Shown: positions 44,358-56,141, counted from the first letter of the stretch. The stretch is 64,000 bases of DNA from Deroplatys truncata (GCA_030765065.1 CM060986.1:136431142-136495141), one strand, 5' to 3'. The notes: generated by a model not told the origin, from the letters alone. Numbers and translations: made by a program.

Positions 44358-45199
44358 AAAATAGAAATTCAGTTCATATACTATCATTCCTACCACATTT
44401 TCGTTTAGGCATGATCGCGATGATCTGTAAGCATGACCTTTGAATGATTAAGTTAAAGATCCTTAGTTCCTGTTTCTGCTACGAAGTGATACCAAAAGAA
44501 GAAATAAAATAACAACAGAGAACGTGTTAATCGCTGTTCTATTCCCTTTGTAAGCGATAATGGAGTGACGTTTCCAACCAGACCATTACGTGACATTCCG
44601 TGTTAAATGCAACGCTAAAGATGAGAATCAAGTTGCTCAAAATAATGTTTTCACTCCAATAAGCAAATGCGGGACATTTGGTGTACTTCCTTTCGGGATA
44701 CCCTGACTTCTTGCTGAATACCAGAATGAATGGGGAATTTTCAAAAACCTCATAATATTCGCAAATGAACAGAAAAGCCTCCTGGTATCAAGTAACTAAT
44801 AGTAATGGGAAGGAGATCGGGTGACGCCGTATTTTTTGTTTTTTAAACTCCGATTTTTAAAAATTTTGTAAATACCATATAGGAACAGCTAATTATAGAA
44901 AACATTGTGCATAACAGTAAGAGTTATATAAATCGGATGAGATGTTTGAGGTATGTGTGAGAATAAATTAATTTTAAGAAATTTAAGCCCCTCTCCTTTA
45001 TCTCTCTTAACATCGTAATTTCATAAAACTCTCTTAAAGCCACAAAAGAGAACCAAAGTTATCTCCGTATTAAAAAGCTGAAGGAAAACCAGAAAATATG
45101 AAGGTGAAAAATAGAAACAAAGAAAATGGACCACCTTGCAACCGGCTGCAGTTAAAACGTTTGTAGAATACCATGTAGACTGTAAAAACACTGGTAAGA
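44358..45199. other. Unassigned sequence
   Basis: No ORF or repeat match recognised. Confidence 0.35.
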
Positions 45200-45520
45200 A
45201 ATGGAAAGATAGATTCAGACGACTGAAAAATTTAATTCATAGCGGAATTTGAACCACGGATCTTCCGGTCTCCGTCCAGTTGCTCTAACCACTGCGCTAC
45301 CTTGGAACACGCCGGCACGACATTAAATTCTCCAACTGATTCGCATTTGTCCCGGTAAACCACAAGGAGATCTCAAATTGTATTGAGATGACATACCCCA
45401 ATGGCGACTTACAATGCTGTAAGTACTTTAAGTGCCGGGCTTCATAATTTCAACCACTGCTAGGTCAATCAATGGTAACAAATATCTACGCTATTTAGTG
45501 GTTGATCAATCATGGGAATT
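45200..45520 (-). mobile_element. SINE-C, minus copy
   Basis: The complement has GGTAGCGCAGTGGTTAGAGC, AGATCCGTGGTTCAAATTCC and TTTTTCAGTCGTCTGAATCT. The leader GCTGTAAGTACTTTAAGTGC matches the arms of the head-to-head pair at 14858-15510. Here the tRNA-like part is best preserved, with a canonical GGTTCAAATTCC B box. Confidence 0.7.
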
Positions 45521-45689
45521 GAGTAATTTCTGAGTTGAAAAGTGAATTTTTAAATTTCCCTCTTGCCTGGTTTTATCCATTAAGGTTTGATTACCGCAGC
45601 AACTATTACGATGTGTGCTTTTAATATGTTCCGGCCGCGGCGTTGTAGTCGAGATTTTGAGCATGCGCATGCAGTGATCGCACTGCACT

Positions 45690-46265
45690 CAAAAAATGAC
45701 AAAGTATTGAACAATTTGAACGGTTCATCCCGCAAATTGTTGATGCTAAAAAAAAGTTATTTGAAATAAATTGTGTGTTTTTATGATAACTACATATTTT
45801 GTGCAATATTTTTTCGTCTATAGCTTAACGTTTACCAGTTATACAAGATTCTACAAAATTCCTTCCGAATGAAGAGGGTTTTACAGGCTATTATTCCCAG
45901 AAAATTCAAGGTATACATTATATCTTTCATTTAAATATCTTAAATATGTGGTATTTTAATCAAAATCGTTAGAACCATTGTTTAGAAAATCAAAATGTTC
46001 CATGTAAACGGTAGTTTGGGGTGGGGGATTTTCTTGAAAATCTTCGTGTCACATCTTTTGGAAGGTACTAAATCCTAATACCAATTTTGGTATTGATCCG
46101 ACTTTTCGTTTTTAAGTTATGCTGTTCACAGATACAGACACACACGGACATTTTTCTAAAAATACTTTTACTCGGGGGAACCTCAAAACATGCATTTCCG
46201 GTGAAATCTCGATATATAAGTTTTGGGTGGAATGCAATACCTTGTCTATTTACTAGGTATGTGGC
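45690..46265 (+). mobile_element. DR1 partial copy
   Basis: From TTGAACAATTTGAACGGTTC through CTATAGCTTAACGTTTACCA, ACAGATACAGACACACACGG and TTTTGGGTGGAATGCAATAC to a decayed GGCGAAGAAAGTCAAATT end. The 5' third is absent. Confidence 0.65.
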
Positions 46266-46269
46266 GAAG

Positions 46270-46617
46270 AAAGTCAAATTCTGTTGTGTTACATTCCCAT
46301 GTCTTTCTCTAGTCACTATCGTTTATTTTCATATAGCTCCTGCAAACTATTCCTGTTAAAGCTTATTTTTCTATTTAGTTTTAATTGACATAAATGTTTG
46401 CGGATAAACAGGAGGGTTATAGGAGGCTGAAGTGGTGAAACTTTAAAAAGTGGCCTTGAAGTTCATACTCTTTCCATGACGTGATTAACAACTGTATATT
46501 GACCACACGTCAAAAAAATAACGAAGTATTGAACATTTCAAACCAATAAAAACGGATATCTCAGAAATGTACGATGCCGCAAAAAGTTTTTGAAATAAAC
46601 TGTATGTTTTAAAGAGA
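46270..46617 (+). mobile_element. DR1 left part of a split copy
   Basis: It starts TTGTGTTACATTCCCATGTC and has the family blocks to AACGGATATCTCAGAAATGT, GTTTTAAAGAGA. It breaks at TCTACATTTTT (46618-46628) and resumes at the identical 11 bases at 47861-47871. Confidence 0.75.
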
Positions 46618-46628
46618 TCTACATTTTT

Positions 46629-47566
46629 ACTTTCTCTACTACGTATAGTAAGTAGGGGAAGTATTGTATTCCACCCAAAAATTCGATACCGAGATTTCAC
46701 CGAAAATACATGTTTTGAGACCTCCTGAATCCAAAAAAAGCATTTTTGGAAACATGTCCGTGTGTGTGTCTGTGAACAGCATAACTCAGAAACGAACAGT
46801 CGCACAAACACCAAACTTGGTATTTAGGTTTAGTATCTTCCAGAGATGCGACACGAAGGTTTTCAAGAAAATCCCCCACCCCAGATTACCCTTTACATGG
46901 AACATTTTTCGAAAATTTAAATTTTCTCAAAAATGGCTCTAACGATTTTCATTAAAATATCATATGTTTAAGATATTTTCATGACAAATAAAATGTATAT
47001 CTTGAATTTCCTGGAAATGTCTCCAAAAGTATTCTTCATTGTGAACGACTTTTGCATAACTGGTAAACCATAAGAGATAGACAACATTTTACTACACAAA
47101 ATATGTAGATCACGTTAAAATACACAATTTATGTCATATACATTGTTTGTTGAGTGAACCATTTTCGAGATATTGCTTGTTATTCCCTTAAATTTTTCAA
47201 TACTTATTTTCTCATATTGGAATTCGTTATTCATGTTTTTGTGTTGGATATGCAAAGAGTATTAATCTGTGGCAAAGAGAATGGTGCTGCACCTAGAAAT
47301 CAGCTATTAACAGATATGTCTATGCTTAAAGGCTACTATATTTCTATATTGTCCTTGCAATTACAAAACAAGGGGAACATAGTACGCGTTAAGCGATAGT
47401 CAAATATTTTTAGAAATGTAATTTAGAAATGTGTAAAATGTAATTCTCTTTGCATGTCAAAAGATCGTTTCTGCAAATGTTTATCTCGATTAATATGAAA
47501 TAGATGGAGAATAAGAGTTTATACAAGAGTAGAGAAAGTCATGCGAGTGTAACACATCAGATTTTT
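46629..47566 (-). mobile_element. DR1 full-length copy inserted in another DR1
   Basis: From ACTTTCTCTACTACGTATAG to AGAGTAGAGAAAGTCATGCG, then GTGTAACACATCAGATTT. The TG tract is short. It lies in opposite orientation inside the plus copy 46270-48330. SINE-D sits between its end and the host's continuation, and the 11-bp duplication encloses both. Confidence 0.8.
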
Positions 47567-47860
47567 TACTGTTCCATTTATACCCCGACTTTAACTACAA
47601 TGATTATTGCGGCGACCTTTTATCTTTGGAACATATTGTCTATCGGCAATGGTGTTAACTCACACACAGTTGTCAATAGGTTTATGTTTTTTCTTTGGAT
47701 TTTATACATTAGATCACACACTCATCACAACCTCATTCATACTTCCAGACCCTGCGGAGGATAGAGAATAATCTTTGCTAGAGAAAAATTTCCACCCTAG
47801 CCGGGAATCGAACTCAGAATCCCTCGCATAGGAGGATTCCTCTATCGAACCCGAAATCCC
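47567..47860 (-). mobile_element. SINE-D, minus copy
   Basis: The complement has GAGGGATTCTGAGTTCGATT-type B-box sequence (GAGTTCGATTCCCGGCTAGG) and a body that resembles 595-816, including the CAATGG...CACAGTTG block. It is joined directly to the DR1 copy on its left; together they lie between TCTACATTTTT repeats. Confidence 0.55.
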
Positions 47861-48330
47861 TCTACATTTTTGTGCAATAAATTTTTTTCTATCTGTTATG
47901 GTTATAGAGTCATCGAGAAGTCCTTCAGAATGAAGAGTATTTCACAGGCTACCTTCTGGAAAATTCGAGATATACATTTTATTAGTCATGCAAGTATCTT
48001 AAATATATGGCATTTTCATCAAAAGCCATAGTGTCGTTTTTAAGAAAATAATAAAATAACGAAACATTTTCCACGTGAAGTGTAGTTTGGGATGGTGGGA
48101 TTTTGTAAAAAGTCCTTGGAAAGTGCAGAACTGAAATACGAAGTTTGTATTTACCCGGCTCTTTGTTTATACACACAGAGGCTTTATTTTGAAAATGTTG
48201 TTTTAGATTTAAGGACCTCCAAACATATGTTTACGATAAACTATCGATATCGACTTTATTGAATTTTTGGGTGGAATGTAATACTTCCTCTACCTACTAT
48301 TAGCAACTGGTAGAGGAAATAAAAAGGAAA
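47861..48330 (+). mobile_element. DR1 right part of the split copy
   Basis: It resumes at TCTACATTTTTGTGCAATAA and runs through CTTCAGAATGAAGAGTATTT and TTTTTGGGTGGAATGTAATA to CAACTGGTAGAGGAAATAAA. No long CA tract remains. Confidence 0.75.
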
Positions 48331-48751
48331 AACTGAACTTTTTTACTCTTTAATATCTATGAATCCCTGTAGGTGAACCTATAAGTGAGGCTCCGAAAGA
48401 AATCTGTTCCTCGTTAAGTTATAAATTATCGAAAGCTAGTAGATATAAAATATTGATTATAAAGTGGGAAGCCCCGATAAAGAGATCATAGGTTATCAAG
48501 GTAAAAGTCAATCACATTTAAGAAGTTAAAGCGAAACAGAGTTCTCAGAAATTCAATGGAATATAGCCAACAAATAGAAGAGACTTGGGACATCAAAGGA
48601 GCAAGTAGATTTGACTTTCATCCTTTGTAAAACTAAATCCAACTACAGGGAATAGTTCACTGAATATTATAACCATTTGGGAACGTACTCGTAAAATGAT
48701 CATAGGAAATGGGTATGCTCCATCTTTCACAGTTGCATTATGTTTACGCAG
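48331..48751. other. Unassigned sequence
   Basis: Nothing recognised. Confidence 0.35.
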
Positions 48752-49007
48752 TTTTACTTTCTCCTTCACTTATCCAGGTAGATAGAGGAGGTATTGCATT
48801 TCATCCAAACATTAGTTATAGACATTGGAAATACAAATTTTGAGACTGCCTGAACATCCTAAAAAACAAAAGTCGATATCTATAACTGTCTGTGAAGAGA
48901 AAACTCAAAGACAAAAAATCGGACGAATGCTAAACTAGGAATTTAAGCTTAGCATCCTTCAGGGATGGGGCGTGAACAATTTCATGAAATATCTTCATCC
49001 CTAACTA
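48752..49007 (-). mobile_element. DR1 3'-part fragment, diverged
   Basis: TTTTACTTTCTCCTTCACTT, then AGAGGAGGTATTGCATTTCA and GGAAATACAAATTTTGAGAC, with decayed family blocks to CCTTTACAAAAC. SINE-A follows. Confidence 0.6.
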
Positions 49008-49020
49008 TCCTTTACAAAAC

Positions 49021-49538
49021 CGAGCGAGATTTCTCCACGGTAACATGTGAGGCATTCAGGAGGTCCCGGGTTCGATTCCCGTCGGGTCGGCCACTCTAAG
49101 CGTGGATTTTTTTCGTGGCTTCCCCGTGTCAGTAGGCGAATGGTGGAGTTTTCCCTTTCATGTTTCAGGTGGTCTTCATGGCTGTGCAGTGTCATTCGGT
49201 ATTGGACAGATAGCACATGCTTGCTCATTGGAAAGTTCTTCTTGGTCCTGTCTGATAATAGCCTTCTTTGAGTTTTTAAGGTGGGTCGAATTCTCTACGA
49301 CTCCGCCAGAGGGAAACCTTCTCTGAGCACCCTGACAGTGTGATCGGGTCTTCAAGTTTTGAATCGTTAGGAACCTCTGCGTGTCTCTGTGACCTATTTG
49401 CCTGCGGTATTTAGCATCGTTTGGCTCCTTCTCTTCATTCGTTCTTCCTCGCGAGGTGGGGTAGTAGCCACAAAAGATCCGCCTTGGGTCGAGGTGAGCG
49501 AGGTGTCCCTCTCCGATACCTTGTCATAGTTGTAGTCC
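49021..49538 (+). mobile_element. SINE-A, long form, with 13-bp duplication
   Basis: TCCTTTACAAAAC (49008-49020) and TCCTTTATAAAAC (49539-49551) flank it with one mismatch. The head is CGAGCGAGATTTCTCCACGG with a canonical B box GGGTTCGATTCCCG. The body includes CAGTAGGCGAATGGTGGAG. ORFs on both strands here (49001-49326) are SINE translations. Confidence 0.9.
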
Positions 49539-49551
49539 TCCTTTATAAAAC

Positions 49552-49705
49552 AGCCAATAATACTTAGCTGTAAAATTGTCTAAATGATGTTTATGCTATT
49601 TACATCTTCTTCAGTTTGTAGTTGAGGCCAGGTGTCAGCCATACTTGTAAATAAAAATGAAAGTCGTTGTCCTTGTATAACTAAAATATGCAACTAAATC
49701 GTAAC

Positions 49706-49758
<53 letters not shown>

Positions 49759-50370
49759 TAGAGTAAATCTTAAAGCTGTTTATGAAATTATATTTTCGAA
49801 GCAATCTTACAAGACGCCCTCATGATATTACTTGTAATGATTTATGACAACCAGCCTCTCGAAACACCTCATCAAGGTAGATTCTTTGCATCCTCTGTGA
49901 TTTGTAGAATAATCAAAAGATATTCAGCATACCTTCTCGAGTGTACTCTATAGAATGGCTAGAAAGTCTAGAACCATAGTAATGAATACAAACAACAGCA
50001 CAACCCCAATAGAACATACTGAACATGACTGCCACTAAGAAATACCCTCTCAAATGCTTTACCATATTTATTTTAACACATTTCACATGTGTGAATTCAG
50101 AGCAACTGCTGCAACTACTTTTCTTTCCCGAAGATGAACCACATTCCAATATCCTACCAAAAGCATCAAGTTGTTGTACATTTCGTACCATTTCATTTCC
50201 CAGCATATTCAGGTACTTTTATACGATGACTAAGGAGTCAAAGAAGAACAAACTATAAACCATATCACATAATAATTGCTTTTGAAGATCCTTGAATTTT
50301 GCTGCCGATGATCAGTTGCTTTATATTGACCAATATACTATATTCTGTTTGTTGCCTGCCCAAAAATAAA
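49552..50370. other. Unassigned sequence with (AAT)n
   Basis: An AAT microsatellite of about sixteen units is at 49708-49756. The opposite-strand ORFs at 49913-50258 carry a Cys-rich stretch (minus) with no family I recognise. Confidence 0.4.
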
Positions 50371-50612
50371 ACATGACTTTCTCTACTCTTGTACAAACTA
50401 TTTTTACAAACGCTTATTCTCCATCAACTTCATGTTAATCGAGATAAACATTTGCAGACTCTATCTTATTGCTAATTTTCTTGTAGATGTAAGGGGAATA
50501 TATATTTACAAGGTCAATATAGAAATACAGTAGCCTTTAAGCATAGACATTACTCTTAGTAGCTGGTTGGTAGGTGCAGCACCATTCTCTTTGCATATCC
50601 AAGACAAAAAAA
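50371..50612 (+). mobile_element. DR1 outermost copy of a triple nest (5' part)
   Basis: Starts ACATGACTTTCTCTACTCTT. Its subfamily markers are AGCTGGTTGGTAGGTGCAGC and GCATATCCAAGACAAAAAAA, also seen at 19766-20060. It breaks in that A-tract; its remainder is 52359-52971. Confidence 0.85.
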
Positions 50613-50843
50613 TCTGATGTGTTACACTCACATGACTTTTTCTACTCTTGTACAATCTATTTTTACAAACGCCTATTCTCCATATGCTTCATATTAATCG
50701 AGATATCGAGATGTCAATCTTATTTGTAAATTTCTTGTAGATACAAGGGGAATATGGTAGCTTTTAAGCGATAGTCAAATATTTTATCGCTGGTTGCTAT
50801 GTGGCGCATTCCATTCTCTTTGCATGTCCAGGACATAAAAAAA
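50613..50843 (+). mobile_element. DR1 middle copy of a triple nest (5' part)
   Basis: From TCTGATGTGTTACACTCACA to GCATGTCCAGGACATAAAAA. It breaks in the A-tract at the same family position as the outer copy; its remainder is 51723-52358. Confidence 0.85.
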
Positions 50844-51722
50844 TCTGATGTGTTACACTCACATGACTTTCTCTACTCTTGTACAATCTATTTTTACAAA
50901 CGCCTATTCTCCATATGCTTCATGTTAATCAAGATATCGAGATGTCAATCTTATTGGTAATTTTCTTGTAGATGCAAGGGGAATATGGTAGGTTATAAGC
51001 GATAGTCAAATATTTTAACGCTGGTTGCTATGTGGCGCATTTCATTCTCTTTGCATGTCCAGGACATAAAAAAAATGAATAACGAATTTTAGAAAAAGTA
51101 TAAGTATTGAAATATTTAAGGAAATAACAAGCAATATCTCGAAAACGGTTCACTCAACAAAAGAAATGTATATGACATAAGTTGTGTATTTTAACGCGAT
51201 CTACATTTTTTGTGTAGTAAAATTCTGTCTATCTCTTACGGTTTACCAGTTATGCAAAAGTCGTTCACAGTGAAGAATACTTTTGGAGACATTCCCAGAA
51301 AATTCGAGATATACATTTCATTTCTCATGACATTATCTTAAACATATGATATTTTCATCAAAATCGTTAGAGCCATTAAAATTAAAATTTTCGAAAAATG
51401 TTCCATGTAAAGGGTAGTTTGCGGTGGGGGGATTTTCTTGAAAACCTTCGTGTCGCATCCCTGGAAGATACTGAACCTAAATACCAAGTTTGGTGTTTAT
51501 CCGACTGTTCGTTTTTGAGTTATGCTGTTCACAGACACACACACACACAGACACACAGACACACACACACACACAGACACACACACGGACATGTTTCCAA
51601 AAATGCTTTTTTTGGATTCAGGAGGTCTCAAAACATGTATTTCCGCTGAAATCTCGGTATCGAATTTTTGGGTGGAATGCAATACTTCCCCTACTTACTA
51701 TACGTAGTAGAGAAAGTAAAAA
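50844..51722 (+). mobile_element. DR1 innermost copy of a triple nest, complete
   Basis: 879 bases from TCTGATGTGTTACACTCACA to TAGTAGAGAAAGTAAAAA, a good reference copy of the family. The CA tract (about 51536-51595) is interrupted by CAGACACACAG units. Its own internal A-tract (51069-51076, followed by TGAATAACG) is intact, which shows the undisturbed target. Confidence 0.9.
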
Positions 51723-52188
51723 TGAATAACGAATTTGAGAAAAAGTATAAGTATTGGAAAATTTAAGGAAATAACAAGCAATATCTCGAAAACGGTTCAC
51801 TCAACAAAAAAAAATGTATATGATATAAGTTATGTATTTTAACGCGATCTACATTTTTTGTGTAATAAAATTTTGTCTATCTCTTATGGTTTACCAGTTA
51901 TGCAAAAGTCGCTCATAATGAAGAATACTTTTGGAGACATTCCCAGAAATTTCGAGATATACATTTCATTTCTCATGACATTATCTTAAACATATGATAT
52001 TTTCATCAAAATCGTTAGAGCCATTTTTGAGAAAATTAAAATTTTCGAAAAATGTTCCATGTAAAGGGTAGTCTGGGGTGGGGGGATTTTCTTGAAAATC
52101 TTCGTGTCGCATCTCTGGAAGATACTGAACGTAAATACCAAGTTTGGTGTTTATCCGACTGTTAAGTTTTTGAGTTATGCTGTTCACA

Positions 52189-52224
<36 letters not shown>

Positions 52225-52358
52225 CATGTTTGCAAAAATGCTTTTTTTTGGATTCAGGAGGTCTCAAAACATGTATTTCCGGTGAAATCTCGGTATCGAA
52301 TTTTTGGGTGGAATGCAATACTTCCCCTACTTACTATACGTAGTAGAGAAAGTAAAAA
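51723..52358 (+). mobile_element. DR1 middle copy of a triple nest (3' part)
   Basis: It resumes with TGAATAACGAATTTGAGAAA and ends GTAGTAGAGAAAGTAAAAA. Together with 50613-50843 it makes about 867 bases, one full-length element. CA tract at 52191-52220. Confidence 0.85.
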
Positions 52359-52971
52359 TGAATAAAGAATTCCCATTTGAGAAAATAAGTATTGAAAAAT
52401 TTAAGGGAATAACAAGCAATATCTCGAAAATGGTTCACTCAACAACAAACATGTATATGACATAAATTGTGTATTTTAACGCGATCTACATTTTTTGTAT
52501 AGTAAAATTTTGTCTATTTCTTATGGTTTACCAGTTATGCAAAAGTCGTTCACAATGAAGAATACTTTTGGAGACATTCCTATAAAATTCGAGATATACA
52601 TTTTATTTGTCATGAAAACATCTTAAACATATGCTATTTTAATCAAAATCGTTAGAGCCATTTTTGAGAAAATTAAAATTTTCGAAAAATCTTCCATGTA
52701 AAGGGTATCCTGGGGTGGGGGGATTTTCTTGAAAACCTTCGTGGCGCATCTCTGGAAGATACTGAACCTAAATACCAAGTTTGGTGTTTATCCGACTGTT
52801 CGTTTCTGAGTTATGCTGTTCACAGACACACACACGGACATGTTTCCAAAAATGCTTTTTTTTGGATTCAAGGATCTCAAAACATGTATTTCCGGTGAAA
52901 TCTCGATATCGAATTTTTGGGTGGAATACAATACCTCCCGTACTTACTATACGTAGTAGAGAAAGTAAAAA
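52359..52971 (+). mobile_element. DR1 outermost copy of a triple nest (3' part)
   Basis: It resumes with TGAATAAAGAATTCCCATTT and ends TAGTAGAGAAAGTAAAAA. Together with 50371-50612 it makes about 855 bases. The AATTCCCATTTGAGAAAATA variant matches the subfamily of its 5' part, which supports the pairing. Confidence 0.85.
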
Positions 52972-53150
52972 TTGCTTCATCGGAGAATATCATTCTCTCC
53001 AAGAAAGAAGAATTCAATGTACAGCAGAACCATTCACACATCCAAACTGCGGTAAAGCCGTCCTCCGCTGGATGTGCAGAACTTACTTGTACACTTTTAA
53101 CATTTTCTACACGTGCTCCGAGGAACGCCCACTTCAACGCTCAGGAGCCT
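52972..53150 (-). pseudogene. Transposase fragment cut at the first DDE motif
   Basis: The minus strand reads WMCEWFCCTLNSSFLERMIF, then SDEAIF, where the DR1 cluster begins. This resembles the xCxWFL...FLxxIxFSDEAxF block before and at the first catalytic Asp of insect Tc1/mariner-superfamily transposases. The upstream part is short and eroded. I did not find the downstream catalytic half on the far side of the cluster (before 50371). Confidence 0.45.
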
Positions 53151-53440
53151 GAATAATTATGTTGGACTAGCATGATAAATAGAAAAGCATTGTTTTCGTC
53201 CACCAACGGTAGGCCAGAATGCCGTTTATCCTGAATCCACAATATTTTTGCAGAATCTATGCTTCTTGCTTAGGTCTGCTGTCGCGTCTCTCTGTGATCA
53301 TCCTGCCGTACACGAAGAATCTCCAGCACTATAATTCATCAACACTAAACATTTAATGAAAGCAAAACAAATGGCAATGTTACAGCAATATAAAAACGGC
53401 CTGCTGAAATACGTACCCACAATTCTAAGCACATAAAGAA

Positions 53441-54270
53441 AAATCTTGTTACACTCATAAAACTTTCTATACTCTTTTACAAACTATTTTTATAAACGCA
53501 TATTCTCCATCTACTTCATGTTAATCGGGATAAAGATTTGCAGAAACTATCTTATTCCTAATTTTCTTGCAGCTGCAAGAGGAATATGGTAGGCTTTAAG
53601 CGATAGTCAAATATTTTAAGAACTTGTTGCTATGTGCAGCATTCCATTCTCTTTGCACGTCCAGGACATAAAAAAATGAATTACGAATTCCCATTTGAGA
53701 AAAAGTATAAGTATTGGAAAATTAAAAAATATCTTGGAAATGGTTCATTCCACAAAAAAAAAACTGTAAATGACATAAATTGTGTGTTTTAACGAGCTCT
53801 TACATTTTTGTGTAGGAAAATTGTGTCTATGTTTTACGGTTTACCAGCTATGTAAAAGCCATTCAGAAAGAAGAGAACTTTTGGAGACATACCCAGAAAA
53901 TTCAAGATATAAATTTTATTTTTCATGAAAATAGCTCAAATATATGATATTTTAATCAAAATCATAGCCATTTTTTAGAAAATCAAAATGTTCGAAAAAT
54001 CTTCCATGTAAAAGGTAGTCTGGGGTGGGAGATTTTCTTGAAAATCTTCGTGTCGTATCTTTGAAAGATATTGAACCTAAATATCAAGTTTGGTATTTAT
54101 CCGACTTTTCATATTGAGTTATGCTGTTCACAGACACACACACACGGACCTTTTTCTAAAAGTGCTTTTTTTATTCAGGGGACCTCAAAATATGTATTTC
54201 CGGGAAATCTCGGTATGCAAGTTTTTGGTAGAATACAATACTTTCCTTACTTAGTAGGGAAAGTAATAAC
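53441..54270 (+). mobile_element. DR1 full-length copy
   Basis: From AATCTTGTTACACTCATAAA to TTACTTAGTAGGGAAAGTAA, about 830 bases, with a short CA tract (54134-54145). The internal GACATAAAAAAATGAATTAC target region is uninterrupted. Confidence 0.8.
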
Positions 54271-55345
54271 AGAAGGACAAATAATAAAAATACTTTATAC
54301 TAGCCTTTAAATTTTTTGACACCTGACCATCACGTGTACCTACCTGGCCTAATTAAATAAGCACTGAAAGATCAGAAATTTTAATACGATGCCAGGTTAG
54401 AAGAATTGGTTGCATTAACAGGTTCACAAAACGCCCTAGACACAGTAAAAATGCACTTTAACTGCAGTGGGATATGTAAGAAATTAATTTATTTTAGTTT
54501 TGTTTGTAATTTTGTTCGATAAATTAAAAACTAAAAATAACTCTCATTTAAATGTGATTGTCTCTCGATAATTGTTTCATTAAGCTTACCCTCTTTTCTC
54601 ACTGAAAAATTACTGCCCCGTAAGAAGAGTTTCAAAAATTCTGTGTTACTAGAAATGGGGTAATATTATTCTTAATATGCTTCATAATCTTTGCTTAAAT
54701 ATCCTTTCGGGGCTACATTATACACAAGTAAAGACCAACAAGGCAAGTAAGGCCCAAACCCCACGCATCACATGGGTGTCCACTAGCCAAGTAAAGGGAA
54801 AAAATTCAGCACTGCGCTTCAACTTTGCGTGATGTAGGTCAAGGTTGTATTTTGGCCAAGGTAAGGAACTAAACAGTGTTCTGTCTGATGGCCTTGTCGG
54901 GCCCAAAACCACTTACATTAATAACTTGCTTGCAATATTCCTTACTTGTTTGACTTTCCCATCGCTGCGGAGGCAATGCGCTCTGTGTACCACCCAAATC
55001 CGTTGTATCAAGGATTCATAAAAGTTCTGGATGTAATCTTCCTCCGAGAAAAATCATTATCTTTGTGAAATTTGACATTGTTTCTCTCTCAATCGAAAAA
55101 GAGTTTCTGTTCCAAAATGCAGTCTTTCTAATGGCCTCTGATATCTCTGTTCGCATTCTAATCCACACCAGTTGGCTGATTGGTGGCTGATTTCGTGATG
55201 TTGGTGGATGATTTCAAGATGTGTTTTCAGTATGAATTTCATCGTACTGCATCGATATTCACTCTGATGTATATTTCATACTCCGTTAAGTCGTTGCTTA
55301 ATCTCCCCAAAGAATTTTGAAATGGAGAATCAAAGACGCAGGAAA
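54271..55345. other. Unassigned sequence
   Basis: No recognised feature. Minus ORFs at 54718-54912 and 55057-55242 have no motif that I can place. Confidence 0.35.
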
Positions 55346-55480
55346 CCAAACTCTGCTGTGTAACACTTACATCTGCTTTCTCTATCCATTATGTATCCTT
55401 AATGTATCATGCTATTTACACCTTGTTTTTTTATCGCCTTAACTAAATTATGATGAGTATTTGCCTGGAAATTGCTTCAG
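55346..55480 (+). mobile_element. DR1 5'-end fragment
   Basis: CTGCTGTGTAACACTTACAT, then GCTTTCTCTATCCATTATGT and the downstream AACTAAATTATGATGAGTAT block, diverged. Confidence 0.4.
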
Positions 55481-56141
55481 ACTCGGTATTACGTATTTGT
55501 TTACATATAAGAGCTTTTACACGAGAAGTCAATTTTTGTTAGCAAGGAAATAAGAAGCAGGTGACAGGAGAGGGCAGGTTCATTATTTGAAAACTTCTAC
55601 CTGAACTGTCTTTGTGACTATTATATTGATTTTGTTTTGTTTTTAAAAATATTCATAACTGACAACTACGCCAGCCCTTCAGTAGTTACTCATTTCCTTG
55701 AACAGATCTGCAGCAGCATTTTTGCTTCAGCAAAAGTTGTTTATCACTTATCATAGTGCGCTCGCCTGATCCTTTCAAAAGGCTCTATGTCTTAAGTACC
55801 TTTGCAAGGTTAAAAAAAGTAAATATGCACAATGATATCGGGTCATAATTTCGAAGCTGAAGAAAGCCTTCGTGGGAGTCATAAACGCCACTCGTGGTTT
55901 TATTTTTACACTCGTAGACTGTAGTTCACGGCTGGTGATATTAGAAGGAGGATGTTAGAAGGATTTGGTAGTAGTAGGATATGCTTTACGTTTTCAGCAT
56001 AATAATGGGGAATATAAACAACGAACGTTTATCATTTATCTTGTTTGTACCTTAACTTGCAATTGCACATATATTCATTCATACTGGTGTTAAAACTGTG
56101 CGAGTCCATTGCGTCAAAATATTTAAGTCATTCACTAATGT
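55481..56141. other. Unassigned sequence
   Basis: Nothing recognised. Confidence 0.35.

Noticed and set aside
49001-49326. Overlapping ORFs on both strands at 49.0-49.3 kb
   Set aside because: They are translations of SINE-A (GFDSRRVGH and its complement).
49913-50258. Cys-rich minus ORF at 49.9-50.2 kb as a zinc-finger fragment
   Set aside because: The Cys and His spacing fits no finger pattern I know, and an opposite-strand ORF covers the same bases.
51398-51649. Recurring DR1 ORF (FHVKGSLRWGDFLENLRVAS-like) as a real gene
   Set aside because: It appears in several copies only because the DNA is repeated. Its frame runs into the microsatellite, differs between copies and matches no known domain.
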